Assembly: GCF_001815935.1 (NCBI RefSeq)
Contig: NZ_KV823424.1
Span: 1 to 64,000, forward strand
Source of the DNA: Corynebacterium sp. HMSC04H06
GTDB taxonomy: Bacteria > Actinomycetota > Actinomycetes > Mycobacteriales > Mycobacteriaceae
DNA: 64,000 nt
Direction: 5' to 3'
In this document: one piece after another, positions 1 to 7,239 of the stretch
Layout of the letters: every line of letters begins with the position of its first letter
Position numbering within the stretch: the stretch's first letter is position 1
Notes under the pieces: generated by a model
The model's database searches: none
What the model saw: only the letters and a program-made list of their open reading frames with translations
Told to the model about the DNA's origin: nothing
Translations under genes and position numbers: made by a program

Positions 1-136
1 GCCGGCGCGAGCGACCGCGGCCCCCGCGACGCGAGGAGCCGGAACCGTTCCCGCCTGCCGTGGCAGCCGCAGGCTCGCCGCCGGGCGCGGCGTTGGTGTT
101 GCTGGCCTTCGGGCTGGCCTCGTTGTGGTTAGTCAT
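1..136 (-). CDS. N-terminal fragment of a divergent protein, probably the NUDIX hydrolase next to pcnA
   Basis: Reading the minus strand from an ATG at 136, 45 codons stay open to the window edge. The visible peptide starts MTNHNEASPKASNTNAAPGG and is rich in Gly, Ala, Ser and Asn, ending in a Gly/Arg tract (SSRRGGRGRSRR). No domain is visible. In corynebacteria and mycobacteria the gene divergent from pcnA encodes a NUDIX hydrolase, often with a low-complexity basic N-terminus, so that identity is inferred from position only. The 61-bp gap to the pcnA start would hold both promoters. The rest of the gene lies outside the window. Confidence 0.5.
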   Translation of the reverse strand, partial: MTNHNEASPKASNTNAAPGGEPAAATAGGNGSGSSRRGGRGRSRR

Positions 137-197
137 CCTGGTTAATCGTAGTAGACTAACGTGCGTGAATTTTCAGGACACTCAGCTAATTGGCGTT

Positions 198-1601
198 ATG
201 GCGCGGGCAGAATCCGCGATTGCCCAACTCAGTGACCTGTTGAGCGGGCTGGTGGAGAGCTTCGCAGCGCGCGGCTTCCCGCTCTACCTGGTAGGTGGTT
301 CCGTCCGGGACGCCCTTCTGGGGCGCCTGGGCAATGACCTCGACTTCACCACCCCGGCCCGCCCCGACGTCGTCCAGGAGATCTTGGAAGACTACGCCGA
401 GAAGGTCTGGGACACCGGCATCGCCTTCGGCACCGTCTCCGCGGTCTACCGCGGACAACAGATCGAGATCACCACCTTCCGTGCGGACTCCTACGACGGC
501 GACTCCCGCAACCCGGAGGTCGTCTACGGCGACACCCTGGCCGGGGACCTGGTCCGCCGCGATTTCAAGATCAACGCCATGGCGGTTGAGCTCAAGGCCG
601 ACGGCGGCCGCGAATTCCACGATCCGCTGGGCGGCCTGGAGGATCTCGTTGCCGGGATCATCGACACCCCGGACGCGCCGGAGATCTCCTTCCACGACGA
701 TCCGCTGCGCATGCTGCGCGCTGCCCGCTTCGCCTCCCAGCTGGAATTCCACGTCGCCGACCGGGTCTTCGGCGCCATGCAGGACATGGCCGGCGAGATC
801 CGGCGTATCACCGTCGAGCGCATCCGCGTTGAGCTGGACAAGCTGGTCGGTGGTACTGCGCCGTGGGTGGGTATCGACCTGCTGGTTGATACCGGGATCG
901 CCGAGATTGTTATCCCGGAGATCCCCGCCATGCGCATGGCCCCGGACGAGCATGCCCAGCACAAGGACGTCTACGCCCATTCCCTACAGGTCATGCGGCA
1001 GGCGATGGATCAGGAAGAAGACGGACCCGACCTGGTCCTGCGCTGGGCGGCGCTGCTGCACGACTGCGGCAAGCCGGACACCCGGGACACCACCGGCGGC
1101 AAGGTGACCTTCCACCACCACGAGGTGGTCGGCGCGAAGCTGGTGCGCAAGCGCCTGCGCGCCCTGAAATTCCCGAAGGCCATTACCCAGGACATCGCGC
1201 AGCTGGTCTACCTGCACATGCGCTTCCACGGCTTCGGCGAGGGGCAGTGGACGGATTCCGCCGTGCGCCGCTACGTCACCGACGCCGGCGCGCTGCTGCC
1301 GCGCCTGCACAAGCTGGTGCGCGCGGACTGCACCACGCGCAACGAGCGCAAGGCGCGCCGCCTGCAGCGCACCTACGATCACCTGGAGGAACGCATCCAG
1401 GAGATCCGGGAAAAGGAAGACCTGGCCCGCGTGCGCCCGGACCTGGACGGCAACGAGATCATGGAGATCCTGGGGCTGAAGCCGGGGCCGGAGGTGGGCC
1501 GCGCTTGGTCGTTTTTGAAGGAACTGCGCCTGGAGCAGGGCCCGCTGCCCCGCGAGGAAGCGATTGCAAAGCTACGTGCTTGGTGGGAGTCTGGTAGTTA
1601 A
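198..1601 (+). CDS. pcnA: CCA-adding tRNA nucleotidyltransferase
   Basis: Adds or repairs the 3'-terminal CCA of tRNAs in the cytoplasm. The 467-residue protein has the class II nucleotidyltransferase head: GGSVRDALLG at about residues 33-42, then GNDLDF at 45-50 carrying the two metal-binding aspartates. A central helical region follows, then an HD-type phosphohydrolase domain (LLHDCGKPDT near residue 285 and HHHEVVGAKL after it), as in actinobacterial PcnA. The frame is open upstream to 60, but the ATG at 198 is preferred because family proteins begin about 30 residues before GGSVRD and the upstream part overlaps the divergent gene. The stop codon overlaps the start of the next gene (TAATG), so the two are probably translationally coupled. 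Confidence 0.93.
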   Translation: MARAESAIAQLSDLLSGLVESFAARGFPLYLVGGSVRDALLGRLGNDLDFTTPARPDVVQEILEDYAEKVWDTGIAFGTVSAVYRGQQIEITTFRADSYDGDSRNPEVVYGDTLAGDLVRRDFKINAMAVELKADGGREFHDPLGGLEDLVAGIIDTPDAPEISFHDDPLRMLRAARFASQLEFHVADRVFGAMQDMAGEIRRITVERIRVELDKLVGGTAPWVGIDLLVDTGIAEIVIPEIPAMRMAPDEHAQHKDVYAHSLQVMRQAMDQEEDGPDLVLRWAALLHDCGKPDTRDTTGGKVTFHHHEVVGAKLVRKRLRALKFPKAITQDIAQLVYLHMRFHGFGEGQWTDSAVRRYVTDAGALLPRLHKLVRADCTTRNERKARRLQRTYDHLEERIQEIREKEDLARVRPDLDGNEIMEILGLKPGPEVGRAWSFLKELRLEQGPLPREEAIAKLRAWWESGS

Positions 1602-2197
1602 TGTACGCGGACCGACTATTTAATGCCCTCGAACGCAACGACCCGGAGCCCGGCCAACTGCTGGTAGCAGCCCCGGGCATGTTCTCTGCCGAGTTTGCCC
1701 GCTCGGTCATCCTGCTCATCCAGCACGACGACTACCTGACCTTCGGCGTGAACCTGACGACCCGCAGTGAGCTGGCGGTCTTCAACGTGCTGCCGGAATA
1801 CCTGCCGTTGGTCGCCAAGCCGCAGGCCCTCTACATCGGCGGCCCGCTCAACCAGCAGTCCGTGGTGGGCCTGGGCATGACCAAGCAGGGCGTGCGCTTC
1901 GAGGATCACCCGCAGCTAAGCCGCCTGGCCCCGCGGCTGGCGCACGTGGACATGCGCGCCGACCCGGAGTTTCTGGCGCAGACCCTCGACGGGATGCGGC
2001 TGTTTGCCGGCTACGCCGAGTGGGCTCCGGGCCAGTTGCAGCAGGAGATCGACCGCGGCGACTGGTTCGTCGCCCCGGCGCTGGCCCAAGACGTGTTAAC
2101 GCCCGGCCCGGCCGATCTGTGGGCGGACGTGATGAAGCGCCAGCCCATGCCGTTGCCGCTGTATTCCACCTTCCCCGCCGACTTGGACGACAACTAG
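1601..2197 (+). CDS. YqgE/AlgH family protein (DUF179)
   Basis: Small soluble protein (198 residues) of the YqgE/AlgH family, whose biochemical role is unsettled. Family features are the early segment PGQLLVAAPGMFSAEFARSV, the central GGPLNQQSVVGLG and the late segment FAGYAEWAPGQLQQEIDRGDW, which matches the highly conserved G-Y-x-G/E-W-x-x-GQL-x-x-E core. It starts on the last base of the pcnA stop codon and is presumably co-transcribed with it. Corynebacterial genomes usually keep this protein beside pcnA. Confidence 0.88.
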   Translation: MYADRLFNALERNDPEPGQLLVAAPGMFSAEFARSVILLIQHDDYLTFGVNLTTRSELAVFNVLPEYLPLVAKPQALYIGGPLNQQSVVGLGMTKQGVRFEDHPQLSRLAPRLAHVDMRADPEFLAQTLDGMRLFAGYAEWAPGQLQQEIDRGDWFVAPALAQDVLTPGPADLWADVMKRQPMPLPLYSTFPADLDDN

Positions 2198-2252
2198 AAT
2201 ATTTCTCTGTTTTCTGGGGCGGCGATGGGCCTGCCGCCGCTACGATAGGCGC

Positions 2253-2976
2253 ATGCACGCTGATGTTCGCCAGGGATTGAAGGACACCTGGACCGTAGCT
2301 TTGGGCCTGGTTCCCCTGGGCCTGGCCTTCGGTGTCCTGATCATCCAAACCGGTTTCGACTGGTGGTGGGCGCCTATCTTTTCAATTGTTATCTATGCCG
2401 GCTCCATGGAGTTTTTGGCCATCAGCATGGTTACCTCCGGGGGGGCCGGTCTCCGCAGCGCTGACCGGCTTCATGGTTAACTTCCGCCACATCTTCTACG
2501 GGTTGAGCTTCCCCCGGCACCGCATCTCCTCGATGGGCGGGAAGGTCTATTCCACCTACGCGCTGACGGATGAGACCTACGCTATCGTCTCGGCACTGCC
2601 CCACGACTCCGCCCTGACCGGGCGGAGGATACTTACCATCCAGCTTTTCGCCCAGTTCCTCTGGGTGGGCGGCGGCGTGGTGGGCGCGGTGGCGGGCCAG
2701 GCCATACCGGACAACGTGCAGGGGATGGAATTCGCGCTGGTGGCCTTGTTCGTGGTGCTGGCGCTGGATTCCTTCCGCAACAACCCGGACTTTTCCCTGC
2801 CGGTGGTTGCCGCCCTGCTGGGAGTTCTGGCCGTGGTCATCACGCCCAACCAGGTGCTCATGGTGGCCTTGATGGCCTATTTCCTGTTCTTGCTGGCCCG
2901 GGTGTATTCTCCGCGCTTTGATGGGCTCATCGAGTGGCGTCGCCGCGGCGCCGACGGGCCGGGAGGTGAACGCTAA
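2253..2976 (+). pseudogene. AzlC/BrnF-type branched-chain amino acid exporter, large subunit, with a frameshift
   Basis: Two overlapping frames together make one AzlC protein of about 240 residues. The first frame (ATG at 2253) gives LKDTWTVALGLVPLGLAFGV and SIVIYAGSMEFLAISMV; the second gives TGFMVNFRHIFYGLSFPRHR, the family's most conserved block, and the remaining membrane segments. The break falls in seven consecutive G at 2439-2445: removing one G joins the frames to read TSGGPVSAALTGFMVNF. A -10 like hexamer TACGAT (2241-2246) sits 6 nt before the ATG. AzlC works with AzlD; in C. glutamicum the pair BrnFE exports Ile, Leu, Val and Met. No divergent lrp gene is present. Either a sequencing error, an inactivated gene or a slippery phase-variable tract. 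Confidence 0.85.
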
Positions 2977-3308
2977 TGCCAGCCGGCGTGAGCTTATCCA
3001 TGATCCTGGCCGTGCTCGTCCCGGTCTGCGTTGTGACGATCCTCCTGCGGCAGATCCCGTTTAGCTTCGTTCGGGCGCTGCGCGGCAGCGATCTGGTCGG
3101 CGTGCTGGGTCGGACCATGCCGGTCGGCGTGATGGTGGTGCTGGTGGTCTACACCATCGTCGGGCAGTCTTCGGTCCAGGGCGGCATCCTGGCCGCCCTG
3201 CTGAGCGCGGCCGTTACCGCAGGCCTGCACCTGTGGCGGCGCGAGTCCGGCCTGTCCATCCTGGGCGGCACCGCCGTTTACATGGTGCTGGTGAATTTCG
3301 TCTTCTAG
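2976..3308 (+). CDS. AzlD/BrnE-type branched-chain amino acid exporter, small subunit
   Basis: 110-residue membrane protein with three to four hydrophobic segments, the size of C. glutamicum BrnE (108 residues). The N-terminal part TILLRQIPFSFVRALRGSD matches the AzlD pattern of a first helix followed by R-x-x-P-F and a basic loop; TMPVGVMVVLVVYTIVG is the second helix and the end VYMVLVNFVF is the last. It forms the transporter with the AzlC protein just upstream, whose stop overlaps this start (TAATG). Because azlC is frameshifted, this subunit may have no partner. The stop codon overlaps the stop of the converging gene at 3305. Confidence 0.85.
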   Translation: MPAGVSLSMILAVLVPVCVVTILLRQIPFSFVRALRGSDLVGVLGRTMPVGVMVVLVVYTIVGQSSVQGGILAALLSAAVTAGLHLWRRESGLSILGGTAVYMVLVNFVF

Positions 3309-3643
3309 AGCCCCGGATGGCGCAGCTGGGCCTCGACCCAGAGGGACTCGAAGTCCGCCGAGTTAAGGTATTCGGCGTCGATATCTGGGTAGGACGCGTA
3401 CGTGTCCGGGTGTGGCACGGTGCTGTTGGGCTTGTCGATGCTGCCCACGCGTTTATCGCCCCTGACCGCGCCGGCGATCTGCCCGTCCGGGGTTTGCGCG
3501 ATCAGACGGTGGATGCGGCAGCTGCGGGCGTCGAGTTGCTGCATCTCGGCCACGTGGATGGCGGTGCCGGCGCCGGGGATGCTCAGCGTGGTCTTGACGT
3601 AGAGCAGCGCTTTTTCGCTGCCGGTGGTCTCTGCGGAAGTCAT
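3305..3643 (-). CDS. conserved hypothetical protein, 112 residues
   Basis: Not assigned to a known domain. A soluble, acidic protein without signal peptide or membrane segment; it contains two cysteine/histidine-poor halves and ends ESLWVEAQLRHPGL. The ATG at 3643 is chosen because a -10 like hexamer (TAGACT on the minus strand, 3652-3657) lies 8 nt upstream, suggesting leaderless initiation; a TTG at 3652 in the same frame is the alternative. It converges on azlD, and the two stop codons share the palindrome CTAG. Codon use is like its neighbours, so it is likely a real gene rather than an antisense artefact of azlD. Confidence 0.6.
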   Translation of the reverse strand: MTSAETTGSEKALLYVKTTLSIPGAGTAIHVAEMQQLDARSCRIHRLIAQTPDGQIAGAVRGDKRVGSIDKPNSTVPHPDTYASYPDIDAEYLNSADFESLWVEAQLRHPGL

Positions 3644-3677
3644 GGCACTCAAGTCTAATGCCTAGCCCGCCCGATGT

Positions 3678-4655
3678 TTAACGTGCCTCGGCCGCAGGCT
3701 CCTGGCGGGCGTAGCGAGCGGCCAGCCACGAGCAGACCATCAGCTGGACCTGGTGGTAGATCATCAGCGGCAGGATGAGCAGCCCCAGCTGCCCGCCTCC
3801 GGTGGCGAAGATGACTGAGGCCATCGGCAGGCCGGTGGCCAGTGATTTCTTCGAGCCGCAGAATTCGATGGCGATGACGTCGGGGCGCGCGAAACCAAGC
3901 CGGGCACTCACCCAGCGGGTTAGCCACAACACGGCGCTGACCAGCGCTACGGCGAAGGCGATGAGGAAGAACAGCTGGCCTATCCCGATGTCGGACCAGA
4001 TCCCTCCGACCACGCCGGAGGAAAAGGCGGAGTAGACCACCATCGCGATGGAGCCGCGGTCCACGACCTTGGTGGCCTTGTGGGCTGCGAAGTTCTTCAT
4101 CCAGCGGCGGGTCAGCTGCCCCAGGACGAAGGGTAGGAGCAACAAGAGGGAAATTTCCAGAAAGACCGAGGAGTCGATGTGGATGCCGTGGCCGGCGCCC
4201 ATGCACAGCATCACCAGCAGCGGGGTGAGGATGACTCCGGCGAGGTTAGACAACGAAGCAGAGACGATGGCGCCCGCGACGTTTCCGTGCGCAATGGAGG
4301 TGAAGGCGACAGAGGATTGCACCGTGGACGGGACCAGCGTCAGGTAGAGAATGCCCAGGTAGAGCTCGTCGCCCACCACGAAGGACAACGGCCGCAGGGC
4401 CATGCCGATGAGTGGGTAGACTACGAAGGTGGCCGCCAGAATGGTCAGGTGGAGCTTCCAGTGCTTCAGGCCCGCGAGCGCCTCCCGGGTGGATAGCCGC
4501 GCGCCGTAGAGGAAGAAGAGTAGCGCGATCGCGATGTTGGTGAGAGCCGCGAAGACCTCGGCGAATTGTCCCCGGGCGGGCAAGACGATCGCGATAAGGA
4601 CCGCCGTGACGATCAGAACGATGAGCGGATCTAGTCGGCGCAGTGCGTTGAGCAT
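3678..4655 (-). CDS. SBF-like transporter (YfeH/SLC10A7-type bile acid:sodium symporter family)
   Basis: 325-residue integral membrane protein with about nine to ten hydrophobic helices and no signal peptide. The order of segments fits the SBF-like family: an early ALTNIAIALLFFLYGARLS, then LYLGILYLTLVPSTVQSSVAF with the conserved proline-threonine-serine motif in the first half, and IAIEFCGSKKSLATGLPMAS in the second half, which is the signature E-F-C-G-x-x-K-S-L-A-T-G-x-P of this subfamily. Substrate unknown; sodium coupling is inferred from the family. Start at the ATG 4655 is supported by a -10 like TAAACT (4663-4668) 7 nt upstream, so it is probably leaderless. Confidence 0.88.
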   Translation of the reverse strand: MLNALRRLDPLIVLIVTAVLIAIVLPARGQFAEVFAALTNIAIALLFFLYGARLSTREALAGLKHWKLHLTILAATFVVYPLIGMALRPLSFVVGDELYLGILYLTLVPSTVQSSVAFTSIAHGNVAGAIVSASLSNLAGVILTPLLVMLCMGAGHGIHIDSSVFLEISLLLLLPFVLGQLTRRWMKNFAAHKATKVVDRGSIAMVVYSAFSSGVVGGIWSDIGIGQLFFLIAFAVALVSAVLWLTRWVSARLGFARPDVIAIEFCGSKKSLATGLPMASVIFATGGGQLGLLILPLMIYHQVQLMVCSWLAARYARQEPAAEAR

Positions 4656-4693
4656 GTACCGCAGTTTACGCCCCGCCTTCCCCTCGTCGGCGG

Positions 4694-4709
4694 GGTTTCA
4701 CGTGAAACT
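4694..4709. other. parS-like ParB-binding site 1
   Basis: The 14-bp palindrome GTTTCACGTGAAAC occupies 4695-4708, immediately after the stop codon of the Rieske gene. The ParB/Spo0J consensus is TGTTTCACGTGAAACA; here only the outermost base on each side differs. It is one of five such sites in the window. Confidence 0.85.
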
Positions 4710-5078
4710 TTAGACGGTCTTCACGGTGGTGCCGTCGTCCTCTACGGAGATCTCTTCGAGCGGATCGCGGCCGGGCCCGGAGACGACCGAGCCGTCGGTG
4801 ATGTCGTACTCGGTGTAGTGAGAGGTGCAGATGACATGCGAGCCCTCCACCTCGGTGATGGGGTTGCCCTGGTGAGGGCAGGTCTGCGAGTAGGCCTTGA
4901 AGAGCCCCTCCTCCGGCTGGGCGAAAATCACGTTGTCGACGATGACGGCGGAGCCGACCGGGATCTCGGTGGCGGCGATCTCTGCCGAGGCCTGCTTGCC
5001 GCAGGCGGCGAGGTAGGCGCCAGCGAAGGTGGTGGCGGTCCCGAGCAGGAACATGCGACGCGAACACTTCATAGTCAT
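4710..5078 (-). CDS. Rieske [2Fe-2S] lipoprotein with twin-arginine type signal
   Basis: 122-residue protein. The N-terminus has twin Arg (CSRRMFLLG, residues 5-13), a hydrophobic stretch and a lipobox-like LAAC at about residues 23-26, so it is probably exported folded and anchored by lipid. The Rieske iron-sulfur ligands are CPHQGN and CTSHYTEYD (C-x-H and C-x-x-H about 17 residues apart). In classical Rieske proteins the second position reads CPCHGS; here the sequence is the variant seen in small stand-alone actinobacterial Rieske proteins. Electron partner unknown. The start is supported by TAGAGT (5086-5091) 7 nt upstream of the ATG. Confidence 0.85.
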   Translation of the reverse strand: MTMKCSRRMFLLGTATTFAGAYLAACGKQASAEIAATEIPVGSAVIVDNVIFAQPEEGLFKAYSQTCPHQGNPITEVEGSHVICTSHYTEYDITDGSVVSGPGRDPLEEISVEDDGTTVKTV

Positions 5079-5181
5079 GAACCCTACTCTATCCCTCGGC
5101 TGGCGGGGAGACTATTTACGGCAGGCTATCCTTGCGTCGCCCCGGGCATGCCCGGGGAGCTATCCGGGCGGCAGAAAATAC

Positions 5182-5228
5182 AAAAAGGCCCACCACTATG
5201 TTTTTGTCACAGTGACAATAGTGGTGGG
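5182..5228 (-). terminator. Rho-independent terminator of the SdpI-like gene
   Basis: Perfect 11-bp arms at 5189-5199 and 5218-5228 (CCCACCACTAT and its complement) with a further inner stem GTCAC/GTGAC, followed on the minus strand by five T (5182-5186). It lies 43 bp after the stop of the gene at 5271-5741. Confidence 0.9.
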
Positions 5229-5270
5229 TGTTATACCCTACCCGCGGTGGGGTCGTAGGCCGGGGATCGG

Positions 5271-5741
5271 CTACTGATCCGCGCGGTTGGCTGCCTGGCG
5301 GACGGCGTCGAGATCGATCTGCGCGGGCGTGGCTTCCGCCGGGCTGTCGCTGCCGCAGCCGCCGGTGCCGCAGTTGCAGCTGTCGCCGCACCCCTCGTCG
5401 GCGTTGTTGGCCTGATCCCACAGGAACGCCGAACGCGCGCCCAGGTTGGCGCCCACCGACAGGGTAATGACGGCGATGATGGCAGTTGCCACCGGGATGA
5501 GCCACATCCAGCCGGTCGCGGTCAGTGCGACGATCCCGCCGAAGGCGAGCGCCACTCCCCCGAGGAACCAGACGGGGCCGGCGACGGCGTGCGCGGCATC
5601 CCAGGCCTCGCGGGACTTGCGGACCTCCTCGACGCGCAGGCCCACAACCGAGTTACCCGGCAACTTGCGAGCGGTGGCGAGGGCTCCGACCACGATCAAA
5701 ACCGCGGCGAGGATGAGGATGATAATACCGAGAACGACCAT
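5271..5741 (-). CDS. SdpI-like membrane protein with a cysteine-rich C-terminal tail
   Basis: 156 residues. A first hydrophobic helix (residues 2-22) is followed by KLPGNSVVGLR and TRKSREAWDAAHAVAGP-like sequence (VRKSREAWDAAHAVAGPVWF), the signature of the SdpI/YhfL-type family, then two more helices. SdpI of Bacillus is an immunity protein, but most actinobacterial members have no known role. After the membrane part there is an unusual soluble tail, DEGCGDSCNCGTGGCGS, with four cysteines in 12 residues, which could bind a metal. The ATG at 5741 has TAGGAT (5749-5754) 7 nt upstream. Monocistronic with its own terminator. Confidence 0.8.
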   Translation of the reverse strand: MVVLGIIILILAAVLIVVGALATARKLPGNSVVGLRVEEVRKSREAWDAAHAVAGPVWFLGGVALAFGGIVALTATGWMWLIPVATAIIAVITLSVGANLGARSAFLWDQANNADEGCGDSCNCGTGGCGSDSPAEATPAQIDLDAVRQAANRADQ

Positions 5742-5814
5742 GCCTCATATCCTAACCCGCTAGGCCGGGCGAGCAGCAATTGTCGGCGGGTGCACTTAGC
5801 TATCCCCCCTTCCG

Positions 5815-5838
5815 ACGGGTCATACCCGTTGGGTACAC
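5815..5838 (+). promoter_or_regulatory. Inverted repeat next to a -10 like element, possible upstream promoter of the symporter gene
   Basis: ACGGGT-CAT-ACCCGT is a perfect 6-bp inverted repeat (5815-5829), followed by TACACT (5833-5838), a good -10 hexamer. It lies about 120 bp before the symporter start. Function inferred from position only. Confidence 0.35.
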
Positions 5839-5900
5839 TCTAATTCAGGTCGATCGATAGAAAATATTTGGTGATTGGCCCGCTGTCTTTGAAAGTCTCA

Positions 5901-5939
5901 TCCTGTGCACCGTCGAACCGGCGGTGCACAGGATATAAA
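5901..5939 (+). promoter_or_regulatory. 12-bp perfect palindrome followed by a TATAAA -10 element
   Basis: Arms TCCTGTGCACCG (5901-5912) and its exact complement (5922-5933) are separated by 9 nt. TATAAA at 5934-5939 lies directly after the second arm and 16 nt before the ATG at 5956, so the palindrome would cover the -35 region. This is the layout of a repressor operator. As RNA from the more distant promoter it would instead form a strong hairpin without a U tract. Confidence 0.55.
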
Positions 5940-5955
5940 AATAGTTAGTGACATC

Positions 5956-7194
5956 ATGAAACTGAAAACACTGAGCCAGAACCTGTTGTTCCGGATCGCC
6001 GTGGCCATCGTGCTGGGAATCGGCTTAAGCTTTATTGCGCCGGAATGGCTGGGCCGGGTCTTTGCCACCTTCAACGGGCTCTTCGGCAATTTCCTTAACT
6101 TCTTCATCCCCGTCCTGATTTTCGCGCTTATCGCCCCCGCGATCGCCGCCCTTGGCCGCGGTGCGGGCAAGTGGCTCGGGGTCACCGCCGGCATCGCCTG
6201 GGGCTCGACCATCATCGCGGGCCTTCTGGCCTATGGTGTCTCCCTGCTGGTCTACCCGTGGATGCTGGCCGGCCAGACCATCGATACCAACGTCTCCGAT
6301 ATCGATGCGGGCGCGCTGGAACCCTACTTCGAGGTAGAGATGCCCGCGCCCATCGAGGTCATGACCGCCCTCTTGCTGTCCTTCTGCATCGGCGTGGCCA
6401 TGACCCAGGTCAAGTCCGACAACCTCTACAACGTCACCAAAGAGCTTGAGAACGTAGTGATCAAGGTCATCTGGGGCTTTGTCATCCCGCTGCTACCGTT
6501 CTATATCTTCGGCATGTTCCTGGATTTGGGCATGAACGGCAACCTCGTCGACGTGCTCGTCGCCTTCGGCAAGGTCCTCCTGCTGTCCGTCGCCATGACG
6601 CTGGTCTACCTGGTCATCCAGTACCTCATCGCCGGCGCGATTACCGGCAGGAACCCGTTCAAGGCGCTGAAGAATATGCTGCCGGCCTACGCCACCGCGC
6701 TGGGTACCTCCTCCTCGGCCGCCACCATCCCGGTGACCCTGGAAAACGCGCTGAAGAACAACATCTCCAAGCCGGTCGCCAGCTTTGTGGTCCCGCTGTG
6801 CGCGACCATCCACATCGCGGGTTCGATGATCAAGTTGATGCTCTACGCCTTCGCCATCATCTACCTGACCGGCATGGACGTCAGCTTCGGCGCGGCCATG
6901 GGATTCATGGTCCTGCTGTCTATCACCATGATTGCCGCCCCGGGCGTGCCCGGCGGCGCGGTCATGGTCGCCGTCGGCCTGCTGAGCCAGAACATGGGCT
7001 TCGACGACAACCTCGTCGCCCTGATGATCGCCGCCTACATCGCCGTCGACTCCGTGGGGACCGCGGCGAACGTCACCGGCGACGGCGCCATCGCGATGAT
7101 CGTGGACAAGTTCGCCCGTGGCAAGGTCAACGCGGAGGGCGAGCCTGCTAACACGGAGGCCGCGCGCCCGGTCGCCCAGGACGAGCGGCCGTAG
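5956..7194 (+). CDS. dicarboxylate/amino acid:cation symporter (DAACS family)
   Basis: 412-residue inner-membrane symporter. It has the family's eight-helix plan and re-entrant loops: the serine-rich hairpin ALGTSSSAATIPVTLENALK around residue 255, and the second-half segment PLCATIHIAGSMIKLMLYAF, corresponding to the conserved P-L-G-A-T-x-N-M-D/A region (here histidine replaces the usual Asn). DSVGTAANVTGDGAIA near residue 360 matches the D-x-x-x-T-x-x-N-V-x-G-D motif that binds the amino/carboxylate substrate. The transported compound is not predictable; glutamate, serine/threonine or dicarboxylates are all possible. The frame is open upstream to 5905, but that part lies in the palindrome, so ATG 5956 is chosen. 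Confidence 0.87.
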   Translation: MKLKTLSQNLLFRIAVAIVLGIGLSFIAPEWLGRVFATFNGLFGNFLNFFIPVLIFALIAPAIAALGRGAGKWLGVTAGIAWGSTIIAGLLAYGVSLLVYPWMLAGQTIDTNVSDIDAGALEPYFEVEMPAPIEVMTALLLSFCIGVAMTQVKSDNLYNVTKELENVVIKVIWGFVIPLLPFYIFGMFLDLGMNGNLVDVLVAFGKVLLLSVAMTLVYLVIQYLIAGAITGRNPFKALKNMLPAYATALGTSSSAATIPVTLENALKNNISKPVASFVVPLCATIHIAGSMIKLMLYAFAIIYLTGMDVSFGAAMGFMVLLSITMIAAPGVPGGAVMVAVGLLSQNMGFDDNLVALMIAAYIAVDSVGTAANVTGDGAIAMIVDKFARGKVNAEGEPANTEAARPVAQDERP

Positions 7195-7239
7195 CCGGAG
7201 GCCCTGAGCCCAGTTGGGCAAAACTGTTATCCTGGGTAA

